64,000 nt of DNA from Duncaniella freteri (lineage in GTDB: Bacteria; Bacteroidota; Bacteroidia; Bacteroidales; Muribaculaceae), in NCBI RefSeq assembly GCF_004766125.1, contig NZ_SJSA01000001.1:372001-436000 (forward strand), written 5' to 3'. Shown piece after piece: positions 25,761-35,564 of this stretch. Within the stretch, counting starts at the first letter, position 1. Each line of letters opens with the position of its first letter. A model generated the notes under the pieces. The model saw nothing but the letters and a program-made list of their open reading frames with translations, was not told where the DNA came from and ran no database searches. Position numbers and translations under genes: made by a program.

Positions 25761-27530
25761 TCACCAGCCCTGATTCTGCTTAAGATTGCTGAACTTAAGC
25801 AACTCAGTCTTGGGTATAGGACCGTAGTACATATACGATTCGTACGAACGGGCCTCCACATTCGGGATCACATTATATACACTGTTGTTGGTTATATTCA
25901 TGCCGCGTGCTGTCTCTTTGAGATCGGCTTTCCAGCGACGGAGGTCCCAGAAACGGAAGCTCTCGAAGCAAAGCTCCAGACGACGCTCGTTGCGGATGAG
26001 CTCGCGCATCTTGTCAGGATTGGCAGCACACTCCTCAAGATAAGGATCGCTGTCGATACCCAATGCACGGTGACGGATAGCCTTGATCACATCGTAAGCC
26101 GAATAAGAGTGTCCGCCATTGCCCCTCGGGCCCCAAACCTCATTGGCTGCCTCGGCATAGTTGAGGAATATCTCGGTGTAACGGAAACGTGGCTTGAAAT
26201 GATTCTGACCCTGCTTCATGGAGGGATCCATGTTGACATCCATACGCAGACGCTTCTTCATGTAGTAGCCTGTGCGGGTAGATGTCTCACGCTTGTTGAG
26301 ACCGTCGGCGGTAGTGGCGTCGGAACCTGTATAGATAGCTGTGTTGTTCACACCCTCGGCTGCACCGTTATATATGATATAGTGGGCGAGGCGGGGATCA
26401 CGGCCGGCATAAGGCTGCGTTGCATCATACTTGCCGCGCTCATCGCTGATGGGATAACCGTTAGCCATCGGGAATGCGTCAACAAGATTCTGAGTGGGGT
26501 TCATGCGTCCGTTTCCGTAGAGCGATGGGGGGAAGTTTGCCTCTTCCTGCTCGGTGTTGTTCTTGTTGACGGACTCACGCCAGATTATCTCCTTGGGGTT
26601 TGTTCCGTCCGACATGTTATCGATCTCAGTGGTGTTGCAGTAGTATGTGACACCGGTGGCATCCATGCCTGCTGTGCCTCCGATATGGTCGAGCACTCCG
26701 GCTGCCGCATTTGCCGCATCCTCCCAGGTAGTTGCCGATGCATCATAGGCAGGGCTGGCAGCAAGGAGGAGGAGACGTGAACGGATGGCACGGCAAGCCA
26801 GGCCGTTGATGAGCAGACGTGAATAATGTCCCATTACTCGGTTGTAGGTACCGGGCTTGGAAGTGATCTTGTCAAACGGTGCGGGGACAGGGTCATCGGT
26901 GCCTATGCTCTCATACTCCATGGGGAGATTTTCCTGAGCGAAATCGAGATCTTCAAGGATGAACTTCACACAGTCGTCAAACGATGCGCGAGGCATATTG
27001 AAATCATCGTCCACTGTAAGATAATGGTCAAGGATGGGGACACCGGTGAGCTGACCGTCAGCTGTTATGCCTGAATGCGAACGGAGCAGATAGGTCATGA
27101 ACAGGGCGCGCAGACCGCGAGCCTCGGCAATGGTGCGGAGACGGAACAGTTCTGCTGTCTCGGGATCATTCGCCCAGTTCACCTTATCGACATTCTCAAG
27201 GAACAGGTTAAGGTTCTGCACGGAGTTGAGCGAGTTGACCCACTGCGATGTCGGATCATTGTCAGAGGTCCATGAGCCGGAAGTCATCTTACGGAAAGCG
27301 TTGTCGGTCTCATTGGTCACAGCATCGTCAGTGGCATAATCGCTGTTGTCATAGTAGGCAGGGATGTTACGATACACATTCACAAGGAAACCCTGTGCGA
27401 ACTTCGAATCGTCATACATCTGGTCTACATCCTTAAGATTCTCCTGTGCCGGCTCAAACAGGTCGTCACATGAAGTGAAGCCCATTGCAGCACCGAGCGA
27501 GAGAATCATAGATATATATAATTTTTTCAT
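25761..27530 (-). CDS. SusD/RagB-family outer-membrane lipoprotein (pair 2)
   Basis: 589 residues from ATG 27530; an in-frame ATG four codons upstream would only add a non-signal stub. Lipobox GFTSC. The TPR-type helical SusD fold is shown by the N-terminal SusD-like region (DDLFEPAQENLKDVD) and the C-terminal RagB hallmark YAEAANEVWG ... AIRHRALGID ... ERRLELCFESFRFWDLRRWK. It forms the lid over the SusC pore encoded just upstream (24 bp gap) and binds incoming oligosaccharides. Compared with SusD-1 the sequence is quite divergent, so the two pairs probably take different xylan fragments. Confidence 0.95.
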   Translation of the reverse strand: MKKLYISMILSLGAAMGFTSCDDLFEPAQENLKDVDQMYDDSKFAQGFLVNVYRNIPAYYDNSDYATDDAVTNETDNAFRKMTSGSWTSDNDPTSQWVNSLNSVQNLNLFLENVDKVNWANDPETAELFRLRTIAEARGLRALFMTYLLRSHSGITADGQLTGVPILDHYLTVDDDFNMPRASFDDCVKFILEDLDFAQENLPMEYESIGTDDPVPAPFDKITSKPGTYNRVMGHYSRLLINGLACRAIRSRLLLLAASPAYDASATTWEDAANAAAGVLDHIGGTAGMDATGVTYYCNTTEIDNMSDGTNPKEIIWRESVNKNNTEQEEANFPPSLYGNGRMNPTQNLVDAFPMANGYPISDERGKYDATQPYAGRDPRLAHYIIYNGAAEGVNNTAIYTGSDATTADGLNKRETSTRTGYYMKKRLRMDVNMDPSMKQGQNHFKPRFRYTEIFLNYAEAANEVWGPRGNGGHSYSAYDVIKAIRHRALGIDSDPYLEECAANPDKMRELIRNERRLELCFESFRFWDLRRWKADLKETARGMNITNNSVYNVIPNVEARSYESYMYYGPIPKTELLKFSNLKQNQGW

Positions 27531-27554
27531 CTTGAGTATCATTATTAGGTATTA

Positions 27555-30377
27555 TCAGAATGAAAGCTTGCAACCGACATTGTAGAACCTTGTCTGCGGA
27601 GCAGCGGTGCTAAGTTCCATGATCTTACGATTGGGCGAGATTGTGGCAAGGTTTTCACCCTGGAGATATACGCTTGCCCCGGAGAGCACCTTGTTGCCAT
27701 TGAATAGCGAGGTGGGGAAGTCGTAGGTCAGCTGCACGCGACGTATGTCGAAACGGTTGGTGCTGTATTTCCAGAAAGTGGATACTTGGGTGTTGTTGGC
27801 TGTTGTGCCTGTTGTCAGACGTGGAGCTGTCGCTGTAGCGGCAGTCTCGGGAGTCCAACGTCCCCATGCCATCTCCGAGTACTTGCTCTCTCCGCCGTTG
27901 CAATAGTAAGAATTGTTATTGAACGCTATGCCACCTGCCTGACCTGTACCGTAAGCGAAGAGAGTAAAATTCTTCCAGCGTGCGGAAAGGTTGAGACCAT
28001 AGGAGAAGGTCGGAGTGTATCTGCCAAGTACTACACGGTCATTGCTGTCTACCACACCGTCACCATTGACATCCTTATAGCGGAGATCACCGGGGCGGAG
28101 TGTGCCACCGAAAGTCTGACGCACGCCACGGTTGTCAATCTCTTCCTGAGTCTGGTAGAAACCTTCACAGATATATCCCATAGCCACGCTGAGGGGCTGT
28201 CCTACAGATGCGAGATATGGCTCAGCCGGCATTTCGTCACGCTGTGTCGCCTTATCGGTGTAATAAAGACCTGAGAATCCGAGACCAAGCTCCCAATCTC
28301 CTACATTCTTGACTGCATTTAACGAGAAGTCAATACCATGACGACGGTCGTTATTGTAGTTAAGCCAAGGGAGGAACGAAGCATCCCACTTGTTCATGAA
28401 GTTGGGGAAGATAGAGTTGGCACCCTGTGTGAGACCACCCTTGGTGTCCTGAATGAAGTAGTTGGCATTCAGGCTGAGCATATTGTCGAATATGGAAGCG
28501 TCGACACCCACACGGAACTCCTCACGGGTTATGAAAGTGAGGTCATAATTGTCAGCTCGCTTGGGAAGAGTGGTGTTGCCACCGGCTGTGCCGTCATGCC
28601 ACTGCCACCAGCCGCCTGTATCACCCTTGAAGCCATAGTATCCCTTATAGAGATAGTAGTCGGTGATATCGATGTCCTGATGGAGCTTGGCAGCCGATGC
28701 TGTGAGCTTGAACTCGTTTATCCAGGGAGCATTCTCCTGAATGAACTTCTCCTGACCCATGCGCCATCCGAGCGACACAGCAGGAGAGAAGGCGTTGCGA
28801 TGCCCGGGTGCGAGCTTTGCTGAGTGAACAAGCGCGCCTGTCACTGTAGCATAATAGCGGTGATCGTAGTTGTAGGATACCTGCGCACCTGCATTGACAT
28901 TAGAGGTGGCATGAATCGGGCTTGAATCATGATTGGCGTCAGCCGAGTTCTGGGTCTGATAGCCCCATCCCATCAGCGTAGCATCAACCTGATGCAGATC
29001 ACCGAACACACGGTTGTAGTCAAACTGTGCGCGGAACATCATGTTCTGAAGATATGTAGCCTGACCTACATACTCGTTGGTCGAATTGGTGTCATTGCCA
29101 TGCTTTACGAGGTTCACTATCATAGGCTTGCCGTTAACGTTTGCCCATGTAGGCTCATAGATAGCATAGTCCTCCTTAAATCCCTCCGAGTAGATGGCGC
29201 GGTAGTCCACACCGAACACTGTCTTGAACGAAAGTCCGGCGAGCACCGAGCTGAGGTCGAAGTCCAGACCGAGGTCAAACATGAATGCCCTTGTCTTGGT
29301 CTTGATATATCCAGCCTCATATGCATCGGCAATGGCATTGGTGGCATTGCTTGATGTACCGCCGAGGAGATAACGACCGTCGATGAGAGTAGCGGATGCT
29401 ATCATGTCCTGAAGCTCGGCATTATTTGGGTCCACGAGATCCACCGGGAGGAGCACACCGAAGCGGTTGGGCCATGTGCCTGAAGCCATTCCCCAGAAGT
29501 CACCGCGCGAGGTGTAGTTGTCCTGCACGAGCATCGCAGCATTGGTGTAAGCCTTGAGCCAGTTTGTGATGGTCATGTCGACATTTCCGCGTACATTAAG
29601 GCGCAGGTCGTTGTCCTTGTCGTGGTCACCTATCTTGATAAGACCGTCGTGGTAATTGAGCCCGAGGTTAAGATAATAGTGGGTGCGCTCATTGCCGCCA
29701 CGCACCTCGCCGTAGGCTGAGTAAGCATTTGAGAACTTACGCAGATAGTTGCCGTTGTAGTACTTCTGGTTGGGATACTGATAAGGATTGGAGCTTATCG
29801 ATGAGTTGTAGATGTCGCTCTGAGAGTAACGCTCGCTCATACCGTCATTGCGGCAAGCCTCATTGTAGAGGGTCATGTAGGAAGCCGCATCGAGATAGTT
29901 GGGATAGCTCTTCGGGACATCAAAACCCATATTGGCACGGAAATCGATCTTCATGCTTTCGTTCGAGCCACGCTTGGTGGTGATGAGGATCACACCTTTT
30001 GCTCCGCGGCTGCCGTAGAGAGCCACTGCGGCGGCATCCTTGAGGATGCTTATGCTCTCTACTTCCGTTGCGAGGACATCACTTGCCTCGCGGGGCATGC
30101 CGTCCACAAGGATAAGGGCGTCCTGTCCCCACACGCTGCTGCCACCGCGGTATCCGCCTATGAGTGACTCAAGTGTGCCGTCAAGGCTCGATGTGGCATA
30201 GCTTTTCTTCATGAGGTCGGCGACATTGACCGAAGAGGTTGCTGTGATCACATCCTCCTGAGGCTTAGTGCCGAAAGCGACATTGACAATGCTGTCGCTC
30301 TGCGCATGTGCTGTCACACCGGCTCCCATAGCCAGCGCAAAAGCCATACAACCTATATATTTTGGTACTATATTCAT
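27555..30377 (-). CDS. SusC-type TonB-dependent transporter (pair 2), lacking the N-terminal carboxypeptidase-like domain
   Basis: 940-residue outer-membrane importer. The signal peptide (about 1-25) is followed almost at once by the plug domain (EDVITATSSVNVADL, then ALILVDGMPREASDVLATEVESI and AAVALYGSRGAKGVILITT) and a 22-strand barrel ending NVGCKLSF. Unlike SusC-1, the roughly 80-residue CarboxypepD_reg-like domain normally found ahead of the TonB box is absent, as is a clear DEVVVVGYG TonB box, which accounts for the 100-residue shorter length. It is paired with the SusD downstream. Energy coupling through TonB is expected from the family, yet the missing box makes this less certain here. 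Confidence 0.92.
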   Translation of the reverse strand: MNIVPKYIGCMAFALAMGAGVTAHAQSDSIVNVAFGTKPQEDVITATSSVNVADLMKKSYATSSLDGTLESLIGGYRGGSSVWGQDALILVDGMPREASDVLATEVESISILKDAAAVALYGSRGAKGVILITTKRGSNESMKIDFRANMGFDVPKSYPNYLDAASYMTLYNEACRNDGMSERYSQSDIYNSSISSNPYQYPNQKYYNGNYLRKFSNAYSAYGEVRGGNERTHYYLNLGLNYHDGLIKIGDHDKDNDLRLNVRGNVDMTITNWLKAYTNAAMLVQDNYTSRGDFWGMASGTWPNRFGVLLPVDLVDPNNAELQDMIASATLIDGRYLLGGTSSNATNAIADAYEAGYIKTKTRAFMFDLGLDFDLSSVLAGLSFKTVFGVDYRAIYSEGFKEDYAIYEPTWANVNGKPMIVNLVKHGNDTNSTNEYVGQATYLQNMMFRAQFDYNRVFGDLHQVDATLMGWGYQTQNSADANHDSSPIHATSNVNAGAQVSYNYDHRYYATVTGALVHSAKLAPGHRNAFSPAVSLGWRMGQEKFIQENAPWINEFKLTASAAKLHQDIDITDYYLYKGYYGFKGDTGGWWQWHDGTAGGNTTLPKRADNYDLTFITREEFRVGVDASIFDNMLSLNANYFIQDTKGGLTQGANSIFPNFMNKWDASFLPWLNYNNDRRHGIDFSLNAVKNVGDWELGLGFSGLYYTDKATQRDEMPAEPYLASVGQPLSVAMGYICEGFYQTQEEIDNRGVRQTFGGTLRPGDLRYKDVNGDGVVDSNDRVVLGRYTPTFSYGLNLSARWKNFTLFAYGTGQAGGIAFNNNSYYCNGGESKYSEMAWGRWTPETAATATAPRLTTGTTANNTQVSTFWKYSTNRFDIRRVQLTYDFPTSLFNGNKVLSGASVYLQGENLATISPNRKIMELSTAAPQTRFYNVGCKLSF

Positions 30378-30400
30378 TGTGATTTCAGATTTTTAAGGTG

Positions 30401-32287
30401 TTACCATCCCGGGTTCTGACCGAATTCAGGATAAATATTCACGTCTGCAGTAGGCAATGGGAGCCAATAGTGGCGGTCGTCAAGCTTGCGCTCGAACAGC
30501 ACTTCCTCACGCAGATTAGCCACACGTGCCTCTGACGGATTGCGGAAGCTGAATTCCTTGGTACGGTCGAATTCAAGCTTGGTCTTAAGGGTGTAGGGAC
30601 GCTTTGTGAGGAGCATCCAGCGACGGAGGTCAATGAAACGGTGACCCTCGAAGGCAAGCTCCACAGCACGTTCGCGATACAGTTCGGGAAGGAAAGCATC
30701 GGTGCTGCCTGTGAAACGTGAGGCAACCTCACCTACACCTGCACGGGCACGCACCTTATTGACAGCCTCGACCGCGGTCATCCCGAATGTAGCTGCCTTG
30801 GCTGTCGGGCTTCCATAACCGCAAGCAGTGGCTTCGGAATAAAGGAGATAAAGGTCGGACAGACGCATAAGACTAAGCACAACCGACATAGACCATTCCT
30901 GAACCCAACTTACATTTTTAGCTGTCTGAGGAATAAATTTTGTCTCCACCAAGCCTGTAAGATTAGATTTCATGCCGTTGGCTATACGCCACTTACCGTC
31001 GGAATAGAGGCTTGCATACTTTATTTCTTCTTCTACAATGCCCTTCTCATCGCGTACTACCTGCATGCCATCTATAACAAAATCCTTATAGAAACGTGGA
31101 TCTCGCCCTTTCCATGGGTAGTTAGGATCATAACCTGACACAGCATCAGCCTCAGTCCATGAAGCTATCGGTTCTCCATTTGCCATGCCATAATAAAGAG
31201 CATAGTTAGCTGTCGGCTGTACCTTCACACCTGAAGAGATAACGATCTGTGAAAAATAATCATTACGTTGGTTCCAATCAAAACGACCAAGAAGCTCAAC
31301 AAGATTCTCCTGAAAGATAGTTTCCTTAAGACCGGGAACACGAGTACCTTTGTCAGCATAATAGAACAGGTCGTTCCACTGAGAGAAATCGGCAAGCTCA
31401 TATCTGCCTGTTGATTCAGTGATGGCGAGTGCCTCTCCGAGAAGATCGGCAGCACGCTTGCATAGCTCGGTATTATAAGATGCATCACCTGATGATTCAT
31501 AGTTCATAAGAGGACTTCCTGCCCAAAGGAGGCACTTACCGGCAAAAGCGAGAGCCATGATCTTATTGGCACGCATATTATTATTGCCAAGTGTAGGACG
31601 TCCGGCTGTAGTCTTGTCCCAATCGACAGGAAGAAGCTTAGCGGCAGCCTCCATATCAGCAGCAGCAAGCTCAGCTGTCTCACGGTAATTCAGACGCGGG
31701 AGCATAGGGGTCTCACCTGAAGGGAGCACATGGTCGATATAGGGTAAACCTCCCCAGTACTGCATGAGCATGAAGTGGAACCATCCGCGGAAGAAGAGCA
31801 ACTGTCCCTGTATGAGTTCGCGCTCCTCCTGAGTAGCGCTCTGAAGCTTCTCCATATTGGCAAGACCGATATTCGCTTTACGGATACACTTCCACGACAG
31901 ACGCCATATATTACCCTTGTCGGCCTTTTTATCTGATTCCGGGTTGCCGTTTCCGTTACGCGGGAATCCATATATATATGTGCCATCTTCGACCATTACG
32001 CGATAGTTACCCTGATCGACATGATAAGACACTGGACGTGTATCGGACGGTTCCCAATATTCATCTTCGCCATGATTCCACGCATTATGAGAATCTGTAG
32101 ACGTAATAGAGGGTATACCACCATAAAGTTCCTCTACAAAACCCTGAAAATTACGGAAATTCTTATATGGCTCATTCTCATCAATATCACTTCCGGGTGC
32201 TTTGTCGAGATAGTCTGTGCAAGATGCAGTCACCATCACACCGGCAAGAAGCAGAAGTCTGGAGAGTCCTGATATATATTTTTTCAT
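30401..32287 (-). CDS. SusD/RagB-family outer-membrane lipoprotein (pair 1)
   Basis: 628-residue lipoprotein (lipobox MVTASC). SusD N-terminal motif YLDKAPGSDIDENEP, long TPR helices, and C-terminal RagB signature AVNKVRARAGVG ... LYRERAVELAFEGHRFIDLRRW. It lies 10 bp after SusC-1 and 23 bp before SusC-2, so the four genes are certainly one transcript. It should bind xylo-oligosaccharides at the cell surface and close the SusC-1 pore. It resembles XusB-type proteins in position. Confidence 0.95.
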   Translation of the reverse strand: MKKYISGLSRLLLLAGVMVTASCTDYLDKAPGSDIDENEPYKNFRNFQGFVEELYGGIPSITSTDSHNAWNHGEDEYWEPSDTRPVSYHVDQGNYRVMVEDGTYIYGFPRNGNGNPESDKKADKGNIWRLSWKCIRKANIGLANMEKLQSATQEERELIQGQLLFFRGWFHFMLMQYWGGLPYIDHVLPSGETPMLPRLNYRETAELAAADMEAAAKLLPVDWDKTTAGRPTLGNNNMRANKIMALAFAGKCLLWAGSPLMNYESSGDASYNTELCKRAADLLGEALAITESTGRYELADFSQWNDLFYYADKGTRVPGLKETIFQENLVELLGRFDWNQRNDYFSQIVISSGVKVQPTANYALYYGMANGEPIASWTEADAVSGYDPNYPWKGRDPRFYKDFVIDGMQVVRDEKGIVEEEIKYASLYSDGKWRIANGMKSNLTGLVETKFIPQTAKNVSWVQEWSMSVVLSLMRLSDLYLLYSEATACGYGSPTAKAATFGMTAVEAVNKVRARAGVGEVASRFTGSTDAFLPELYRERAVELAFEGHRFIDLRRWMLLTKRPYTLKTKLEFDRTKEFSFRNPSEARVANLREEVLFERKLDDRHYWLPLPTADVNIYPEFGQNPGW

Positions 32288-32297
32288 GATTGATTTA

Positions 32298-35200
32298 TTA
32301 GAGAGTTATGTCAATACCGAGGTTGAAACGACGTACGGTAGGATATGCACCGTTGGTTGAGTCGAAGCCTCCAAGATTTGCCTCACGGTCGTCAGGCATC
32401 TTGGTCCAAAGCAGGAGGTTATCACCATTTAGGTATACACGGCAATTGCTCACACCGATCTTCTTGGTGAACTTTGCCGGAATGCGGTAAGAAACCTCGG
32501 CATTCTTCAGACGCACATACGAGCCGTCGTATGTGTAACGTGTGCCACGCGCTGCGACATCAGCTCTGGTGGTCCATCTTGGCATGGGGAGACCGTCGAC
32601 TGTAGGGGTCCAGTATGCACCCTCTTCATAAGCCACCACATTTGAGTTCTCAAGTGTTGGGAAGTACACCTCACGTGTCACATTGTTCACGCCATAGAAC
32701 TGAACGAACGCGCTGAATCCTTTCCACTCAAATCCGAGAGTAGCATTGTAGGTGTTCTGAGGCACGGAGCTGTATCCGTAAGGAGCCTTGTCGTACTGGT
32801 CGATGATACCGTCGGCATTGAAGTCGATGATACTGTAGTCGCCGGGCAGACGGTTGTTGGCGTTGGATGACCACATCGGAGCTCCATAGAGATCGTCCCA
32901 GTTGCGGATAGTGCCCGCATCAATATAGTCGGTACGCTGATTTATGGCATGTCCGGCTTTCTTCTGGTAAGCGGGGAGCAGAGGTGCGTCGTCCTGGAAC
33001 TTGACCTCATTCGTTGCATGTGTCATCGATGCATTGAGCCATACCCTGAGATCCCTGTTGATGGGATAGTTGAGTCGAAGTTCAAGCTCATAACCCTTAC
33101 TGTTGACCCTACCAAGGTTGGCTGCGGGTGCGTTGGCTCCGAAATAGGATGGTATGGAACGTCTGCCTCCGTCAATAAATATATCAGTACGCTTGTCGGC
33201 GAATATATCGACAGAACCGGCAACAAGACCATTGAGGAATCCATAGTCAAGACCTAAGTTACGCTTCTCGACCTTCTCCCATGTGATGTCAGAGTTACCG
33301 AGCACGCTGATACGATAGAATGTGTAAGGAGTGTTGGCTGGATTTATGCTACCCATCATGACATTGCCTCCGGAAACATACTGATCGCTGTAAAGCCAAC
33401 GCCCGCCGGCACTGTCGTCACCTACCTTACCCCACGATCCGCGGAACTTGATCTGGTCGATCCATGTGAGATTACGCATGAAAGGCTCCTCGCTAAGACG
33501 CCATCCAAGAGAGAATGAGGGGAAGAAGTCGAAACGGTTGTTGGAACCGAATTTCTCAGATCCGTTGTAGGCACCGTTGAACTCGAAGAAGTAGCGGGAA
33601 TCAAAATTGTAGGTGGTACGGAACACCCAGTCCTCACGATAGTGGTGGAACTCATTGCCGGTAGCATAGTTCTCGCGGTTGAAAGCACCCATGGCTGTAA
33701 CCTCATGCTTGCCGAACTGGCGTGCATAATCGAGCTGGAATGCATAGTATACCTTACGGAAGGTCTTGTCAAGGAACACCTCGCCCTTGCTTGTCGACCA
33801 GTATATACCGTCGTTATAATCGAGCTGAGTACCCTCGTCAGTCTCATATTTGTACTTGACTGCACCGGTAAGAGGATCTACCCACATCTTCTGGGCATTA
33901 TTGTCGAGGTCGTTTATACCGCGGCGTCCCTCAACAAATGTGTAGTCGAGCGACAGACGGCCCTGCACATGCAGACCCTTGGTGATGAAGTCAAGGTCCT
34001 GACCAAGAACGAAGTCAGAATTGATCTTGGTGGTGGTGCGCTTCTCCACACCGTTGGTTGCGATATTGAAAGCCGAGTTAGGCACGTCAGCCTCACGAGG
34101 AGCATAGTAGCCCCACACGCCGTTGCTATAGATGGGGCGCATGGCTGCCGGGGAGGTCTTATAGGCTGCGTTCCAGTAACCTGAATCGGTAGGATCCCAT
34201 GAGTTACGCTGGTAAGGAGCCTGCTTGCGACCGTTTGATCCGAAGAGGTTAACTGTAAGTTTGGTTGTGGGGGTGAGGGAGAAGTCAAGATTAGAGCGCA
34301 CATTCACACGGTTGAATCCGAAACCGGTCTTGTATCCGCGGTTATTCTCGAATGTCTTGAAAAGGTCACCTTCATGCAGGAAGTCGACTGCTGCATAGTA
34401 TTTTACAAGCTTGGTACCGCCTGTCACGTCGACACTGGCATTGTAAGAGAATGCGGCATCCTTGAACAGATAGTCCTCCCAGTCGACATTTGGGTAACGG
34501 TCCCACTCCTCGGCATTAAGAGGATTGCGGTACTTCTCTATCATGCTCATAGGCAGCATGTCGGCCCATGCATCATTGCCGGGCACCATGAGCTCGCGCT
34601 GGATGGCGCGGTTGCGGATCATGTATGAATCGTAGGAGTCATATTTCTTCGGTAGCTTCGAGGCTACTTTCGCTGTCATGTTGGCTCTCGCATGAACCTT
34701 GGCATTACCCTCCTCACCACGCTTGGTGGTGATAAGGATCACACCGTTCGCACCCTTCACACCATACACTGCTGTGGCTGATGCGTCCTTAAGTACTGAA
34801 ATGTTTGCCACGGAGGATATGTCAACCGAGCTCATCTCGCGCTCGATACCGTCCACGAGGATAAGGGGAGCACTGTTGTTCCATGAGCTTTGGGAACGGA
34901 TGATGATCTCGGGGTCCTCCTCGCCCGGCATACCTGACGAAGCGGTGGTGATAACGCCGGGAAGGTTACCTGTAAGGGCGGCACCTACACTCGACACACC
35001 ACCGGCACGTTCAAGCACCTCGCCCGATGCCTGTGTGATGGCACCGACTATAGAGGCTTTTTTCTGCTGACCGTAGCCCACCACGACTACCTCGTCGAGC
35101 TGAGTGGTGTTGGTTAACAGGGTGACGTTGATTGTGGTCTGGCCGTTCACCTGGACCTCCTTGGGGTCCATGCCGATATAAGAGAACACAAGCACGTTCT

Positions 35201-35420
35201 TCTGAGTATCGGGAAGCTTGATTGTGTAGTTACCGTCAATATCGGTGGCGGTAGCCACTCCCGGGGTACCCTTGAGCTGGACAGTCGCGCCGATAAGCGG
35301 CTCGCCCGTATCGTCCACTACAGTACCCTTCACTGTGTCGGCCATTGCTGTAGCTGTGCCAAACAGCAATACTAACAGCAACATGACAAGGGAATGATGT
35401 AAATTAGCTACATTCTTCAT
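32298..35420 (-). CDS. SusC-type TonB-dependent transporter (pair 1)
   Basis: 1040-residue outer-membrane importer. Signal peptide about 1-27; CarboxypepD_reg-like domain about 29-105 (VKGTVVDDTGEPLIGATV, then YTIKLPDTQKNVLVFSYIG); TonB box LDEVVVVGYGQQKKAS; plug about 125-250 (IILVDGIEREMSSVDISSVA-like segment, ASATAVYGVKGANGVILITT); then the barrel, ending FNLGIDITL. All parts of a canonical SusC are in place. First of the four transporter genes and highest-expressed type in known loci. The 144-bp gap to the GH43 gene ahead shows no clear promoter, so it probably depends on the promoter at 37373-37480. Confidence 0.96.
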   Translation of the reverse strand: MKNVANLHHSLVMLLLVLLFGTATAMADTVKGTVVDDTGEPLIGATVQLKGTPGVATATDIDGNYTIKLPDTQKNVLVFSYIGMDPKEVQVNGQTTINVTLLTNTTQLDEVVVVGYGQQKKASIVGAITQASGEVLERAGGVSSVGAALTGNLPGVITTASSGMPGEEDPEIIIRSQSSWNNSAPLILVDGIEREMSSVDISSVANISVLKDASATAVYGVKGANGVILITTKRGEEGNAKVHARANMTAKVASKLPKKYDSYDSYMIRNRAIQRELMVPGNDAWADMLPMSMIEKYRNPLNAEEWDRYPNVDWEDYLFKDAAFSYNASVDVTGGTKLVKYYAAVDFLHEGDLFKTFENNRGYKTGFGFNRVNVRSNLDFSLTPTTKLTVNLFGSNGRKQAPYQRNSWDPTDSGYWNAAYKTSPAAMRPIYSNGVWGYYAPREADVPNSAFNIATNGVEKRTTTKINSDFVLGQDLDFITKGLHVQGRLSLDYTFVEGRRGINDLDNNAQKMWVDPLTGAVKYKYETDEGTQLDYNDGIYWSTSKGEVFLDKTFRKVYYAFQLDYARQFGKHEVTAMGAFNRENYATGNEFHHYREDWVFRTTYNFDSRYFFEFNGAYNGSEKFGSNNRFDFFPSFSLGWRLSEEPFMRNLTWIDQIKFRGSWGKVGDDSAGGRWLYSDQYVSGGNVMMGSINPANTPYTFYRISVLGNSDITWEKVEKRNLGLDYGFLNGLVAGSVDIFADKRTDIFIDGGRRSIPSYFGANAPAANLGRVNSKGYELELRLNYPINRDLRVWLNASMTHATNEVKFQDDAPLLPAYQKKAGHAINQRTDYIDAGTIRNWDDLYGAPMWSSNANNRLPGDYSIIDFNADGIIDQYDKAPYGYSSVPQNTYNATLGFEWKGFSAFVQFYGVNNVTREVYFPTLENSNVVAYEEGAYWTPTVDGLPMPRWTTRADVAARGTRYTYDGSYVRLKNAEVSYRIPAKFTKKIGVSNCRVYLNGDNLLLWTKMPDDREANLGGFDSTNGAYPTVRRFNLGIDITL

Positions 35421-35564
35421 TGTTACTTTTCTAAATAATAAGACTTTGTGATTTTAGTGATACATCGGCAACCATAGGATGCCGGAAATTAAAATTAAGG
35501 TTTATTAATAAGGTATTTGATCAGATAATAATTGGGGGTAATAAATTGGTATTAATTATGTTAA

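Noticed and set aside
35421..35564. Separate promoter directly in front of susC-1
   Set aside because: No TAnnTTTG box in the right orientation; the nearest (TATGGTTG) has a mismatch and no partner.
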